Shown: positions 54,697 to 63,518, counted from the stretch's first letter. The stretch: DNA of 64,000 nucleotides from CAVURS01 sp963834425 (GCA_963834425.1 CAWIBR010000013.1:434001-498000); one strand, 5' to 3'. Numbers and translations: made by a program. Notes: a model not told the origin generated them from the letters alone.

Positions 54697-56101
54697 GTGA
54701 CTCAGACAACGACCCGGGTGCCGCTCAGCCAGCACGCCGAGGCGACCCGGCACCTGCTCGAGCAGTACGCCGCGATCCCTCCGGGTGAGCCGGTCCGGTT
54801 GGCCAAGCGCACGTCCAACCTCTTCCGGGCCCGGGCGGACAGCACCCGTCCCGGCCTGGACGTCTCGGGGCTGGATCAGGTCATCTCGGTCGACCCGGAG
54901 GCCCGGACCGCTGACGTCCAGGGGATGACGACCTACGAGGCCCTGGTCGACGCGACCCTGCCCCACGGACTGATGCCGCTGGTCGTGCCGCAGCTGAAGA
55001 CCATCACCCTCGGCGGCGCGGTCACCGGACTCGGCATCGAGTCCTCGTCGTACCGGAACGGGCTGCCGCACGAGTCGGCGCTGGAGATCGAGATCCTCAC
55101 GGGCGCCGGCGAGGTCGTCGTGGCGACGCCGGACGGCGAGCACGCCGACCTCTTCCGCACCTTCCCCAACTCCTACGGCACCCTGGGCTACGCGCTGCGG
55201 ATCAAGATCGAGCTGGAGCCGGTGCACGCGTACGTCAAGCTCCGGCACATCCGGTTCAACGACCTCGACGAGGTGCAGGCGGCCATCGCGCGGATCGTTG
55301 ACTCGGGGGAGCACGCCGGCGAGGCGGTCGACTTCATCGACGGCACCGTCTTCTCGCCCACGGAGGCCTACCTCTCGCTCGGCTCGTGGGCCGACGCGGC
55401 GCCGTACACGAGTGACTACACGGGTCAGCAGATCTACTACCGCTCGATCCAGCGCCGGTCGGTCGACTTCCTGACGATCAAGGACTACCTGTGGCGGTGG
55501 GACACCGACTGGTTCTGGTGTTCGCGGGCGTTCGGAGCGCAGAACCCGCAGGCTGCGTCGGGTCTGGCCCAAGAAGTACCTGCGCAGCAACGTCTACTGG
55601 AAGATGGTGGCGTTCGAGGACAAGCACCACGTGATGGCCAGGATCGACGCCCGCCGGGGACTGCCGGCGCGCGAGAAGGTCATCCAGGACGTCGAGGTCC
55701 CGATCGACCGCACGGCCGACTTCCTGCGCTGGTTTGACCGCGAAGTGCCGATCGAGCCGGTCTGGCTGTGCCCGATCCGCCTGCGCCCCAACGGAACTGC
55801 TCGCACTGGCGTGCAAACGTGGCCGCTCTACCCGCTGGAGCCCGACCAGCTCTACGTCAATGTCGGCTTCTGGTCGACCGTCGCGATCGAGCCCGGACGG
55901 GCCGACGGCGACGTCAACAAGATGATCGAGGCCGAGGTCGACGCCGTCGGGGGACACAAGTCGCTCTACTCCGACGCCTACTACGACGAGGCGGACTTCT
56001 GGTCGCGCTACGGCGGCGGGGACTACCAGGCCGCCAAGCGCCGTTACGACCCCCAGAGTCGGTTGCTCGATCTCTATGCCAAGGCGGTCCGGCGTCGCTG
56101 A
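54697..56101 (+). CDS. FAD-binding oxidoreductase, TmsA/BfaA-like (frame break inside)
   Basis: About 467 aa. The N-terminal FAD-binding (PCMH) domain shows PVRLAKRTSNLFRARADSTR, VPQLKTITLGGAVTGLGIES and GTLGYALRIKIELEPVHAYV. The frame changes near 55548 and continues as RLRRVWPKKYLRSNVYWKMV, ending YDPQSRLLDLYAKAV. With the following cyclopropane-synthase-like gene it matches the pair that makes 10-methyl (tuberculostearic-type) fatty acids: the methyltransferase forms a 10-methylene group and this enzyme reduces it. GTG 54697 is preferred over TTG 54691. The assignment rests on the pairing; sterol or lipid reductase alternatives remain. Confidence 0.8.
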
Positions 56102-56156
56102 GTGCGGGCGGCTGGGTGTTGACTGTGAATCACACGAAACGGAGGGTTATACCGAG

Positions 56157-57476
56157 ATGAGCTTGCGACTGGAGCGGGGACAGGACTCCACAGGCCGCCG
56201 GGTGAGCATCGGACAGTTGCTGGACGGCGTGCTCGGCCCGGACTCGCAGATCAGGATCACGGCGTTCGACGGCAGTAGTGCCGGTGCGGACGACGCGCCG
56301 TACACCTTGCACCTGGCCAACGAGCGCGGTTTGTCCTACCTGCTGACCGCCCCCGGCGAGCTCGGCCTGGCCCGGGCCTACGTGGCCGGCGACCTCAACG
56401 TCACCGGTACCCACCCGGCCGATCCTTACGACTTCCTGGCTCATCTCGAGGACCACGTCACGCTGCCGAAGCCGAGCGTCAAGGCCGCGGTGGAGCTGGT
56501 GCGCAACACCGGAGTCCGCAACCTGCGCCCGCCGCAGCCGCCGCCGCAGGAGGTCCCGCCGCAGTGGCGCCGCACGGTGCACGGACTGCGGCACTCCAAG
56601 ACCCGCGACGCCGAGGCGATCCACCACCACTACGACGTGTCGAACACGTTCTACGAGTGGGTGCTCGGCCCTTCGATGACCTACACCTGCGCTTGCTACC
56701 CGACGCTGGACGCGACGCTGGAGGAGGCCCAGGCCAACAAGTACGACCTGGTCGCCCGCAAGATCGCGTTGAAGCCGGGGATGCGGCTGCTCGATGTGGG
56801 CTGCGGCTGGGGCGGCATGGTCCGGCACGCCGCGAAGCACTACGGCGTCAAGGCGCTCGGGGTGACGCTGTCCCGCGAGCAGGCGATCTGGGCTCAGGCT
56901 GCGATCGAGCGCGAGGGGCTGTCCGATCTGGCCGAGGTTCGGTTCATGGACTACCGCGACGTGCGTGAGGGCGGCTTTGACGCGGTGAGCTCGATCGGCC
57001 TGACCGAGCACATCGGCGTCAAGAACTACCCGTCGTACTTCGCGTTCCTGAAGTCCCGGCTCCGCCCCGGTGGACGGATCCTGAACCACTCGATCACCCG
57101 GCCGGACAACCAGCACGACGGGATCACTCGGGGCGGCTTCATCAACCGCTATGTCTTCCCGGACGGCGAGCTGGCCGGCTCCGGCCACATCATCACGATC
57201 ATGCAGGACGCGGGCCTCGAGGTGCGCCACGAGGAGAGCCTGCGCGAGCACTACGCGATGACGCTGCGGGACTGGTGTGCCAACCTGCGCGACCACTGGG
57301 ACGAGGCCGTCGCCGAGGTCGGTGAGGGTACGGCGCGGGTCTGGGGTCTGTACATGGCCGGCTCGAGGCTCGGCTTCGAGCGCAACCGCATCCAGCTGCA
57401 CCAGGTGCTGGCCGTCAACACCCCGATCAGCGGCGGCGCGGCGTTCCCGCTGCGTCCGGACTGGGGTTCGGTCTGA
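56157..57476 (+). CDS. Cyclopropane-synthase-like SAM methyltransferase, TmsB/BfaB-like
   Basis: A 439-aa membrane-associated lipid methyltransferase. Family features are IHHHYDVSNTFYEWVLGPSM, the SAM motif RLLDVGCGWGGMVRHAAKHY, LGVTLSREQ, and SIGLTEHIGVKNYPSYF, whose glutamate and histidine belong to the bicarbonate site of cyclopropane synthases. The N-terminal 130 residues contain the helical lipid-binding part. ATG 56157 follows GGAGGG at 56141-56146 by ten bases. It lies 55 bases after the TmsA-like gene. The likely product is a 10-methylene acyl chain formed from oleoyl phospholipid. Confidence 0.87.
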   Translation: MSLRLERGQDSTGRRVSIGQLLDGVLGPDSQIRITAFDGSSAGADDAPYTLHLANERGLSYLLTAPGELGLARAYVAGDLNVTGTHPADPYDFLAHLEDHVTLPKPSVKAAVELVRNTGVRNLRPPQPPPQEVPPQWRRTVHGLRHSKTRDAEAIHHHYDVSNTFYEWVLGPSMTYTCACYPTLDATLEEAQANKYDLVARKIALKPGMRLLDVGCGWGGMVRHAAKHYGVKALGVTLSREQAIWAQAAIEREGLSDLAEVRFMDYRDVREGGFDAVSSIGLTEHIGVKNYPSYFAFLKSRLRPGGRILNHSITRPDNQHDGITRGGFINRYVFPDGELAGSGHIITIMQDAGLEVRHEESLREHYAMTLRDWCANLRDHWDEAVAEVGEGTARVWGLYMAGSRLGFERNRIQLHQVLAVNTPISGGAAFPLRPDWGSV

Positions 57477-57493
57477 TCCCAAGTACGGGGGTT

Positions 57494-57499
57494 TAGGCT
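57494..57499 (+). promoter_or_regulatory. Candidate leaderless -10 box for malic enzyme
   Basis: TAGGCT is followed by seven bases and then ATG 57507. There is no ribosome binding site, so the malic enzyme mRNA is probably leaderless. Confidence 0.5.
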
Positions 57500-57506
57500 C
57501 CCGATC

Positions 57507-59012
57507 ATGACGGCAGCCCCGAGCGTTTCGAACTCGATCACGGTCCGGCTCGAGCTTCCCGGCCGGCCCACGGCGGTGAGCGAGCTCTCGACGCTGATCG
57601 AGCGCGCCGGTGGCCTGGTGAGCGGTTTGGACGTGACGGCGTCGGGCCACCAGCGGCTGCGAGTGGACGTCACGATCATGACCCGCAGCGTCGAGCACGC
57701 CGACGAGATCGTCGCCGAGATGCGCACGTTGCACGGCGTCGAGATCGGCAAGGTCAGCGACCGGACCTTCCTGGTCCACCTCGGCGGCAAGCTCGAGATC
57801 GTGCCCAAGGTGCCGATCCGCAACCGCGACGACCTGTCGCTGATCTACACCCCCGGCGTCGCGCGGGTCTGCATGGCCATCGCCGCCAACCCTGAGGACG
57901 CGCGGCGGCTGACCATCAAGCGCAACACGGTGGCCGTCGTCACGGACGGGTCGGCGGTGCTGGGCCTGGGCAACATCGGCCCGCTCGCTGCGATGCCGGT
58001 GATGGAGGGCAAGGCGGCGCTGTTCAAGCGGTTCGCCGACATCGACGCCTTCCCGATCTGCCTGGACACCCAGGACGTGGACGAGATCGTGATGGCAGTG
58101 AAGGCCATCTCGCCCGGCTTCGCCGGAATCAACCTCGAGGACATCTCCGCGCCGCGCTGCTTCGAGGTCGAGCGACGGCTGCGGGACGAGCTCGACATCC
58201 CGGTCTTCCACGACGACCAGCACGGCACGGCCATCGTCACCGTGGCCGCCTTGACCAACGCCCTCAAGGTCGTCCGCAAGCAGATCGGCGACGTCCGCAT
58301 CGTCATGGCGGGGGCCGGGGCGGCGGGCACCGCCATCCTCAAGCTGCTCACCGACGCCGGCGCCACCGACATCGTGGTCTGCGACCGCAAGGGAGTCGCG
58401 ACCTCCGACCGGCCGGACATCGCCGAGCGGCCCGACAGCGAGCTGGCCTGGGTCGCCGCGCACACCAACCCGCGCCAGGTCAGCGGCACCCTCAAGGAGG
58501 CCGTCGTCGGCTCGGACGTCTTCATCGGCGTCTCCGGCCCGGGAATCCTGGACGGCTCGGACATCGCCAACATGGCCGACGGCGCGATCGTCTTCGCGAT
58601 GGCCAACCCCGACCCCGAGGTCGACCCCAACGAGGCCGCGCAGCACGCCGCAGTTGTCGCGACCGGTCGCAGCGACTTCCCGAACCAGATCAACAACGTG
58701 CTCGCCTTCCCCGGCGTCTTCCGCGGGCTGCTCGACGCCCGCTCGACGTCGATCCCGGACGAGGTCCTGCTCGCCGCGGCCCAGGCCCTGGCCGGTGTCG
58801 TCTCGGACGAGGAGCTCAACGCGGCGTACATCGTGCCGAGCGTCTTCCACCCGGACGTCACCAAGGTCGTGGCGGCAGCCGTGCAGCAGGCGGCGACCAA
58901 GGCCGGGGCGGGGGTGTCGGCGTCGTCGCTGTCGAACGACGAGCCGGGCCTGGACGCGTCGGCCGACGGCGTCAGTGACCTCGGTGCGGCTGCGCAGCCA
59001 TCGAGCGTCTGA
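57507..59012 (+). CDS. Malic enzyme with N-terminal ACT domain
   Basis: A 501-aa enzyme decarboxylating malate to pyruvate. The N-terminal 85 residues are an ACT domain (ITVRLELPGRPTAVSELSTL), a typical allosteric module. The catalytic part has LSLIYTPGVARVCMAIAANP, the metal-site segment DIPVFHDDQHGTAIVTVAAL, and the nucleotide-binding VMAGAGAAGTAILKLL followed by VVCDRKG; the final malic-enzyme motif is FAMANPDPEVDPNEA. NAD versus NADP use is not decided by sequence. A low-complexity Ser/Ala tail ends the protein. Its stop overlaps the VanZ-like gene. Confidence 0.94.
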   Translation: MTAAPSVSNSITVRLELPGRPTAVSELSTLIERAGGLVSGLDVTASGHQRLRVDVTIMTRSVEHADEIVAEMRTLHGVEIGKVSDRTFLVHLGGKLEIVPKVPIRNRDDLSLIYTPGVARVCMAIAANPEDARRLTIKRNTVAVVTDGSAVLGLGNIGPLAAMPVMEGKAALFKRFADIDAFPICLDTQDVDEIVMAVKAISPGFAGINLEDISAPRCFEVERRLRDELDIPVFHDDQHGTAIVTVAALTNALKVVRKQIGDVRIVMAGAGAAGTAILKLLTDAGATDIVVCDRKGVATSDRPDIAERPDSELAWVAAHTNPRQVSGTLKEAVVGSDVFIGVSGPGILDGSDIANMADGAIVFAMANPDPEVDPNEAAQHAAVVATGRSDFPNQINNVLAFPGVFRGLLDARSTSIPDEVLLAAAQALAGVVSDEELNAAYIVPSVFHPDVTKVVAAAVQQAATKAGAGVSASSLSNDEPGLDASADGVSDLGAAAQPSSV

Positions 59013-59365
59013 ACCGCCCGGCGCTGCGGTGGCTGCTCTTCGGGCTCGTCGTGGCAGTGCAGCTCTATGCGCTCTACGCACCGCGGGCACCGAGCAACGG
59101 GTCGAGCTGGGGCCTGGACAAGATCGTGCACGCCTCGCTCTTCGCCGGCGTCGTCTGGACCGGCCGCCGGGCCGGCCTGCCGGCGTTCTGGTTGGTCCTG
59201 GTGTGTGCGGTCCACGGCCCGGTCAGCGAGCTGGTCCAGTCCCACTTCCTGCCCCACCGCGACGGCACGATCGGTGATGCTCTCGCCGACCTGACCGGTA
59301 CGGCGATCGGCGCGCTGCTGCCCATCCGCCGATCCGGCGCGCCAGCGGGCAGGATGGAGCCGTGA
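59009..59365 (+). CDS. VanZ-like membrane protein
   Basis: About 118 aa with four helices: ALRWLLFGLVVAVQLYALYA, DKIVHASLFAGVVWTGRRAG, FWLVLVCAVHGPVSELVQSH and DALADLTGTAIGALLPI. The SELVQ and GDALADLTG motifs are typical of VanZ. No ATG, GTG or TTG fits the family start; a CTG at 59009 would give LNRPALRWLL and would overlap the malic enzyme stop in a CTGA arrangement. The GTG at 59051 would delete the first helix. Either CTG is used or a base is wrong. The stop overlaps the next gene. Confidence 0.8.
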   Translation: MNRPALRWLLFGLVVAVQLYALYAPRAPSNGSSWGLDKIVHASLFAGVVWTGRRAGLPAFWLVLVCAVHGPVSELVQSHFLPHRDGTIGDALADLTGTAIGALLPIRRSGAPAGRMEP

Positions 59366-59931
59366 CGAGTGCAGCCCTCGGCAACCTGACCGGCCGCCTG
59401 CTGCTGGCGACGCCGAAGCTCGAGGATCCGTCGTTCCGGCGCAGCGTCGTCCTGTTGCTGAACCACGACGAGGACGGCGCGATGGGCGTCGTCGTCAACC
59501 GGCCGTTGGAGGTCGAGGTCGCGGTCGTCCTGCCGGCCTGGCAGCCCTACCTCACCTCGCCCGGCGTCCTCTTCCAGGGCGGTCCGGTCTCGCTGGACTC
59601 CGCGCTCGGCCTGGTCGCGGTGCCCGGCGACGACGACGAGCCGCTAGGCGTCCGCCGGATCATCGGTTCGCTGGGTCTGGTCGACCTGGACACCCCGCCC
59701 GAGGTGGTCGTGGCCGAGCTGTCCGGCCTGCGGATCTTTGCCGGCTACGCCGGGTGGGGCGAGGGGCAGCTCGAGGAGGAGATCGCCGAGGGAGCCTGGT
59801 ACGTCGTCGATGGCGAGGCCCGGGACGCCTTCACCGACGAGCCGGAGCTGCTCTGGCGCACGGTGCTCCGCCGCCAGGGCGGCGACCTGGCCATGGTGGC
59901 GACCTTCCCCGAGGACCCGTCCCTCAACTGA
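59362..59931 (+). CDS. YqgE/AlgH (UPF0301) family protein
   Basis: A 189-aa protein of the UPF0301 family. Family segments are NLTGRLLLATPKLEDPSFRR, GAMGVVVNRPLEVEV and GVLFQGGPVSLDSALGLVAV, ending in ARDAFTDEPELLWRTVLRRQ. GTG 59362 overlaps the VanZ-like stop (GTGA). The biochemical role is unsettled. It is followed after 46 bases by the DUF3039 gene. Confidence 0.92.
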   Translation: MTSAALGNLTGRLLLATPKLEDPSFRRSVVLLLNHDEDGAMGVVVNRPLEVEVAVVLPAWQPYLTSPGVLFQGGPVSLDSALGLVAVPGDDDEPLGVRRIIGSLGLVDLDTPPEVVVAELSGLRIFAGYAGWGEGQLEEEIAEGAWYVVDGEARDAFTDEPELLWRTVLRRQGGDLAMVATFPEDPSLN

Positions 59932-59964
59932 CCGGCGCGCCCCTGCTGACAAATCGCGGCCTCG

Positions 59965-59970
59965 TAGACT
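59965..59970 (+). promoter_or_regulatory. Candidate leaderless -10 box for the DUF3039 gene
   Basis: TAGACT is followed by seven bases and then ATG 59978. A CTGACA lies 13 bases further upstream, closer than a standard -35. Confidence 0.45.
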
Positions 59971-59977
59971 TCGCCCC

Positions 59978-60313
59978 ATGAGCGATCCGTACGCCGATCC
60001 CACTGCGCCGTCGGGACCTGGGGCCCCTGAGCCCGAGCGGGAGTCGGCTCCGACCCGCACGGCCGTCCTGGAGCGCGAGCTGGTCGAGGATCCGCAGCTC
60101 TCCGAGCCGGGGGACCATGAGCGCTTCGCGCACTACGTGCGCAAGGAGAAGATCGTCGAGAGCGCCGTGACCGGCGAGCCGGTGACGGCGTTGTGCGGCA
60201 AGGTCTGGCTGCCCAACCGCAACCCCGATCGCTTCCCGGTCTGCCCGACCTGCAAGGAGATCTACTCGGGCATGCGCGGCGCCGGCGGCGACAAGGGCGG
60301 CGATAAGGACTGA
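59978..60313 (+). CDS. DUF3039-family protein
   Basis: A 111-aa protein that is nearly universal in actinobacteria but of unknown function. The conserved core is GDHERFAHYVRKEKIVESAV and ALCGKVWLPNRNPDRFPVCP followed by TCKEIYSGMRG. The cysteines of ALCGK and CPTC could bind zinc. The first 40 residues are Pro/Glu-rich and poorly ordered. Leaderless-type start at ATG 59978. Confidence 0.9.
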   Translation: MSDPYADPTAPSGPGAPEPERESAPTRTAVLERELVEDPQLSEPGDHERFAHYVRKEKIVESAVTGEPVTALCGKVWLPNRNPDRFPVCPTCKEIYSGMRGAGGDKGGDKD

Positions 60314-60358
60314 CCCTCGGTCGCCGACCTGCCGGTCCTCATATGGCAGGTTTGGCCC

Positions 60359-61741
60359 GTGGCTAACGAGGGTCCGAGCAACTCCAGCTCGGGCTCGACC
60401 CGGTCCCTCACCATCGGGATGGTCGCCCTCGTCACCCTGACGGCGTTCGAGGAGCTCGCGGTCTCCACGGCGATGCCCGTGGCGGCCACGGCGCTGGGCG
60501 GTGTCCGGCAGTACGCGCTGGCCTTCTCGCTCTTCATCACGACCAGCCTGCTCGGGACCGTCCTGGCCGGCGGATGGGCCGATGCGCGCGGTCCACGGCT
60601 GCCCTTGATCGCCGGGCTCGGGACGTTCGTTGTCGGGCTGATTGTCTGCGGGATCGCGCCCGACTTCTCCGTGCTGCTGGCCGGGCGGGCGATCGCTGGC
60701 TTCGGCGCCGGCCTGCAGATCGTGGCCATCTACGTCGCCGTCTCGGACGGCTATCCGGTGGAACAGCATCCGAAGGTCTTCGCGCGGCTCTCCGCGGCGT
60801 GGGTGTTGCCCTCGATCATCGGCCCAGCGATCGCCGGCACGGTCGCCTCGGCCGGGCCGAACAGCTGGCGGCTGGTCTTCCTCGGCGTGCCGCCGATGGC
60901 CGTCGTCGCGTGGTTGGTGATGATGCGCGGGATGACCGGCGTCCGGTCGAGCGAGGCTGACCCGGGCACACCGGTGGCGCCGGGGGACACGGCCCGGGTA
61001 CGCGCGGCCTGGGGTTTCGGCCTGGCCATCGGCGCCTTGCTGATGCAGCTCGGCAGCCAGCACGTGACCAAGCTCTACGGCCTGCCGCTGGCGCTCCTGG
61101 GCGTCACCGTGATCGGGGTCTGTGCGCCAAAATTGTTGCCGCAAGGGGCGTTTCGGCTTCGGCTGGGTCTGCCGAGCGTGGTCATCACGCGCGGGCTGCT
61201 CACTGCGAGTTTCTACGCCGCCGAGACCTTCCTGCCCTTGTTGCTGGTGACCGAGCGAGGGCTCTCGCCCGCGCGGGCCGGGCTCGTCCTGACCGGAGGA
61301 GCGATCGGCTGGTCGTTCGGATCGTGGCTGCTGAGCCAGCCCTGGCTGCACTGGTCCCGGCGCCGGATGCTCGTGACCGGCTCGTTCGTGCTGGCGCTGG
61401 GTGTGCTCGCGCTCGTCTCGGTCGGGCTGTCCTGGGTCTCGCCGTACGCCGTCATCCCGATCTGGTTCGTGGCCGGGATGGGGATGGGCCTGGCCTACTC
61501 GGGCACCTCGGTCATGGCACTGCTGCTCGCGGACGACGGCGAGGAGGGGCGGGCCTCGGCGTCGCTGCAGCTGTGCGACGGGCTGGGCGGAGTCATGGGC
61601 ATCGCCGTCGCCGGCGCGGTCTTCGCCGTCACCCATCACGGAGGCGACGACGGGCCGTCGCTGGCGGCGATCTGGGCCGGTCTGGCCGTGGTTGCGGTGG
61701 GAGCGATGGCGGCCGGCTCGCGGTCACGGTTGCGGGCCTGA
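60359..61741 (+). CDS. MFS transporter
   Basis: A 460-aa major-facilitator exporter. Motif A-like sequence is GGWADARGPRLPLIAGLGTF; the first helix carries AFEELAVSTAMPVAATALGG, the motif D1-like region of multidrug exporters. There is a second half beginning near SLVVITR-like helices (LPSVVITRGLLTASFYAAET) and a charged central loop (SSEADPGTPVAPGDTARVRA). Fourteen or twelve helices are possible. GTG 60359 is the start. The substrate is unknown. Confidence 0.88.
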   Translation: MANEGPSNSSSGSTRSLTIGMVALVTLTAFEELAVSTAMPVAATALGGVRQYALAFSLFITTSLLGTVLAGGWADARGPRLPLIAGLGTFVVGLIVCGIAPDFSVLLAGRAIAGFGAGLQIVAIYVAVSDGYPVEQHPKVFARLSAAWVLPSIIGPAIAGTVASAGPNSWRLVFLGVPPMAVVAWLVMMRGMTGVRSSEADPGTPVAPGDTARVRAAWGFGLAIGALLMQLGSQHVTKLYGLPLALLGVTVIGVCAPKLLPQGAFRLRLGLPSVVITRGLLTASFYAAETFLPLLLVTERGLSPARAGLVLTGGAIGWSFGSWLLSQPWLHWSRRRMLVTGSFVLALGVLALVSVGLSWVSPYAVIPIWFVAGMGMGLAYSGTSVMALLLADDGEEGRASASLQLCDGLGGVMGIAVAGAVFAVTHHGGDDGPSLAAIWAGLAVVAVGAMAAGSRSRLRA

Positions 61742-61765
61742 CCGGTCAGGGGTCAGGCTCGGTCC

Positions 61766-63184
61766 GTGGCGGATCACGAGTACGACGTCGACCTGCTCGT
61801 CATCGGCTCCGGGCCGGGCGGCCAGAAGGCCGCGATCGCGGCGGCCAAGATCGGCAAACGGGTGTGCGTGGTCGAGCGCCGGCACATGGTCGGCGGCGTC
61901 TGCGTCAACACCGGGACCATCCCGAGCAAGACCCTGCGCGAGGCCGTCCTTTATCTGAGCGGTGCCTCGATGCGCGAGCTGTACGGCGCGAGCTATCGGG
62001 TCAAGCAGGACATCACAGTGCAGGACCTGCTGGCCCGGACCACGCAGGTGATCGGCCGCGAGATCGAGGTAGTCCGGGCGCAGCTGTTCCGCAACCACGT
62101 CGAGCTGATCGCGGGGTCGGCCCGGTTCGTTGACGAGCACACGGTCACGATCGAGGGCGTCGACCGCGGAGAGCGTTCGATCGTCAGCGCGGACAAGATC
62201 GTGATCGCGACCGGCACCAAGCCGGCCCGGCCCAGCCAGGTGGACTTCGACAACCTCAACGTCCTGGACTCCGACGGGATCCTGGAGCTGGAGCGGGTGC
62301 CCGACTCGATGGTCGTCGTCGGGGCGGGCGTCATCGGCATCGAGTACGCCTCGATGTTCGCCGCGCTCGGCACTCGGGTCACTGTCGTGGAGAAGCGCCC
62401 GGCGATGCTCGAGTTCTGCGACCCGGAGATCGTCGAGTCGCTGAAGTTCCACCTGCGCGACCACTCGGTGTCCTTCCGGTTCGGCGAGGAGGTCGCCTCG
62501 GTGGCCAACAGCGGGGCCGGGACCGTGACAACACTGGTGTCGGGCAAGCGGATCGCGGCCGACACGGTGATGTACTCCGCCGGCCGGCAGGGCGTGACCG
62601 ACGACCTCAACCTGGACGCGGCGGGCCTGGAGGCCGACTACCGCGGCCGGCTCAGCGTCGATGAGCACTACCGGACCAAGGTCGAGCACATCTACGCGGT
62701 CGGGGACGTCATCGGCTTCCCGGCCCTGGCCGCGACCTCGATGGACCAGGGCCGGCTGGCCGCGTGCCATGCCTTCGGCGAGCCGGCCAACGAGCTGCGC
62801 GGCCTGCAGCCGATCGGGATCTACAGCATCCCGGAGATCTCCTACGTGGGCCGCACGGAGGAGGAGCTCACGGCCGAGTCGATTCCCTACGAGGTGGGAG
62901 TGTCGCGGTATCGCGAACTGGCCCGGGGCCAGATCGTCGGCGACCCCTACGGCATGCTGAAGCTGCTCGTCCACAGCGAGGACCGCTCGCTCCTCGGCGT
63001 ACACGTGTTCGGCACTGCCGCAACGGATCTGGTGCACATCGGGCAGGCGGTGATGGGGTGTGGCGGCACCGTCGACTATCTGGTCGACACGGTCTTCAAC
63101 TACCCGACGCTGTCCGAGGCCTACAAGGTCGCGGCCCTGGATGTCGCCAACAAGCTGCGAGCGGTCGAGCGCTTCGGCGGCTAG
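61766..63184 (+). CDS. sthA: Soluble pyridine nucleotide transhydrogenase
   Basis: A 472-aa flavoprotein that moves reducing equivalents between NADPH and NAD. It has the FAD motif LLVIGSGPGGQKAAIAAAKI and the segment MVGGVCVNTGTIPSKTLREA, where the second redox cysteine of the disulfide reductases is replaced by threonine, as in SthA. The NAD motif is MVVVGAGVIGIEYASMFAAL, and the C-terminal dimer domain carries LLGVHVFGTAATDLVHIGQA. GTG 61766 is the start. Adjacent to malic enzyme by only a few genes, it may help balance NADPH. Confidence 0.93.
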   Translation: MADHEYDVDLLVIGSGPGGQKAAIAAAKIGKRVCVVERRHMVGGVCVNTGTIPSKTLREAVLYLSGASMRELYGASYRVKQDITVQDLLARTTQVIGREIEVVRAQLFRNHVELIAGSARFVDEHTVTIEGVDRGERSIVSADKIVIATGTKPARPSQVDFDNLNVLDSDGILELERVPDSMVVVGAGVIGIEYASMFAALGTRVTVVEKRPAMLEFCDPEIVESLKFHLRDHSVSFRFGEEVASVANSGAGTVTTLVSGKRIAADTVMYSAGRQGVTDDLNLDAAGLEADYRGRLSVDEHYRTKVEHIYAVGDVIGFPALAATSMDQGRLAACHAFGEPANELRGLQPIGIYSIPEISYVGRTEEELTAESIPYEVGVSRYRELARGQIVGDPYGMLKLLVHSEDRSLLGVHVFGTAATDLVHIGQAVMGCGGTVDYLVDTVFNYPTLSEAYKVAALDVANKLRAVERFGG

Positions 63185-63275
63185 CGACGGCTCCGACCCG
63201 GCTCGCTGGTGACCATGTGTGAAAATCCGCGACGATGCGTGACGGCCTGAGGCGAGGACGGGACTCATTGCGGGC

Positions 63276-63397
63276 ACTTTGCTCTGCTGTCACCAATGAC
63301 AGCAGGACAGAGCCCCGGTAGACAGGTCAGCCCTGACAGCAGAGCAAGGGAGGTGCGGTCCAGCGCCGTGCTGTCATCGCTGACAGCAGAGCAAAGT
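63276..63397. repeat. Cluster of TGACAGCAGAGCAAA palindromic repeats
   Basis: A 17-bp sequence ACTTTGCTCTGCTGTCA at 63276-63292 is matched exactly, inverted, at 63381-63397. Between them are direct TGACAGCAG copies at 63297 and 63334. Two small hairpins form: a 9-bp stem with a CCAA loop (63284-63305) and an 8-bp stem with a TCGC loop (63369-63388). It occupies the gap after sthA. Confidence 0.85.
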
Positions 63398-63426
63398 CGC
63401 GGCACACACGTGGTCCCGCGGGGCGC

Positions 63427-63455
63427 GGGGTCGATTTTTTGTTTTTTTGGGACCC
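63427..63455. other. T-rich tract between GGGGTC and GACCC arms
   Basis: A run of T6, G, T7 lies between GGGGTC and GACCC, giving a possible hairpin with a T-rich loop. Such a tract is rare in DNA this GC-rich. It might end sthA or lrp transcription, or belong to the repeat next to it. Confidence 0.4.
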
Positions 63456-63475
63456 GGGCGGGCAGGCTCGATCGC

Positions 63476-63518
63476 AGTCGGGGCGCAGTCAGGGCGCGTC
63501 AGGGCGCCGTCAGGGCGC
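63476..63518. repeat. Four tandem copies of an AGTCAGGGCGC unit
   Basis: Units of 10-11 bases (AGTCGGGGCGC, AGTCAGGGCGC, GTCAGGGCGC, CGTCAGGGCGC) run into the end of the opposing Lrp gene. On that strand each of the last three units contains a GCGCCCTGA, so the stop codon at 63510-63512 lies inside the array. Confidence 0.8.

Noticed and set aside
53260..55590. 776-codon minus-strand open frame
   Set aside because: Antisense to the FMN oxidase, membrane protein and TmsA-like genes; no recognisable protein features.
56130..59090. 986-codon minus-strand open frame
   Set aside because: It is antisense to the TmsB-like and malic enzyme genes and has only GC-skewed, Arg/Asp/Val-rich composition with no domain.
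59924..61639. 571-codon minus-strand open frame
   Set aside because: Antisense to the MFS and DUF3039 genes; Gln/Arg/Asp-rich with no helices or motifs.
61724..63277. 517-codon minus-strand open frame
   Set aside because: Antisense to sthA; no family features.
63276..63397. CRISPR-like array
   Set aside because: The repeats are inverted, few, and irregularly spaced, and there are no cas genes.
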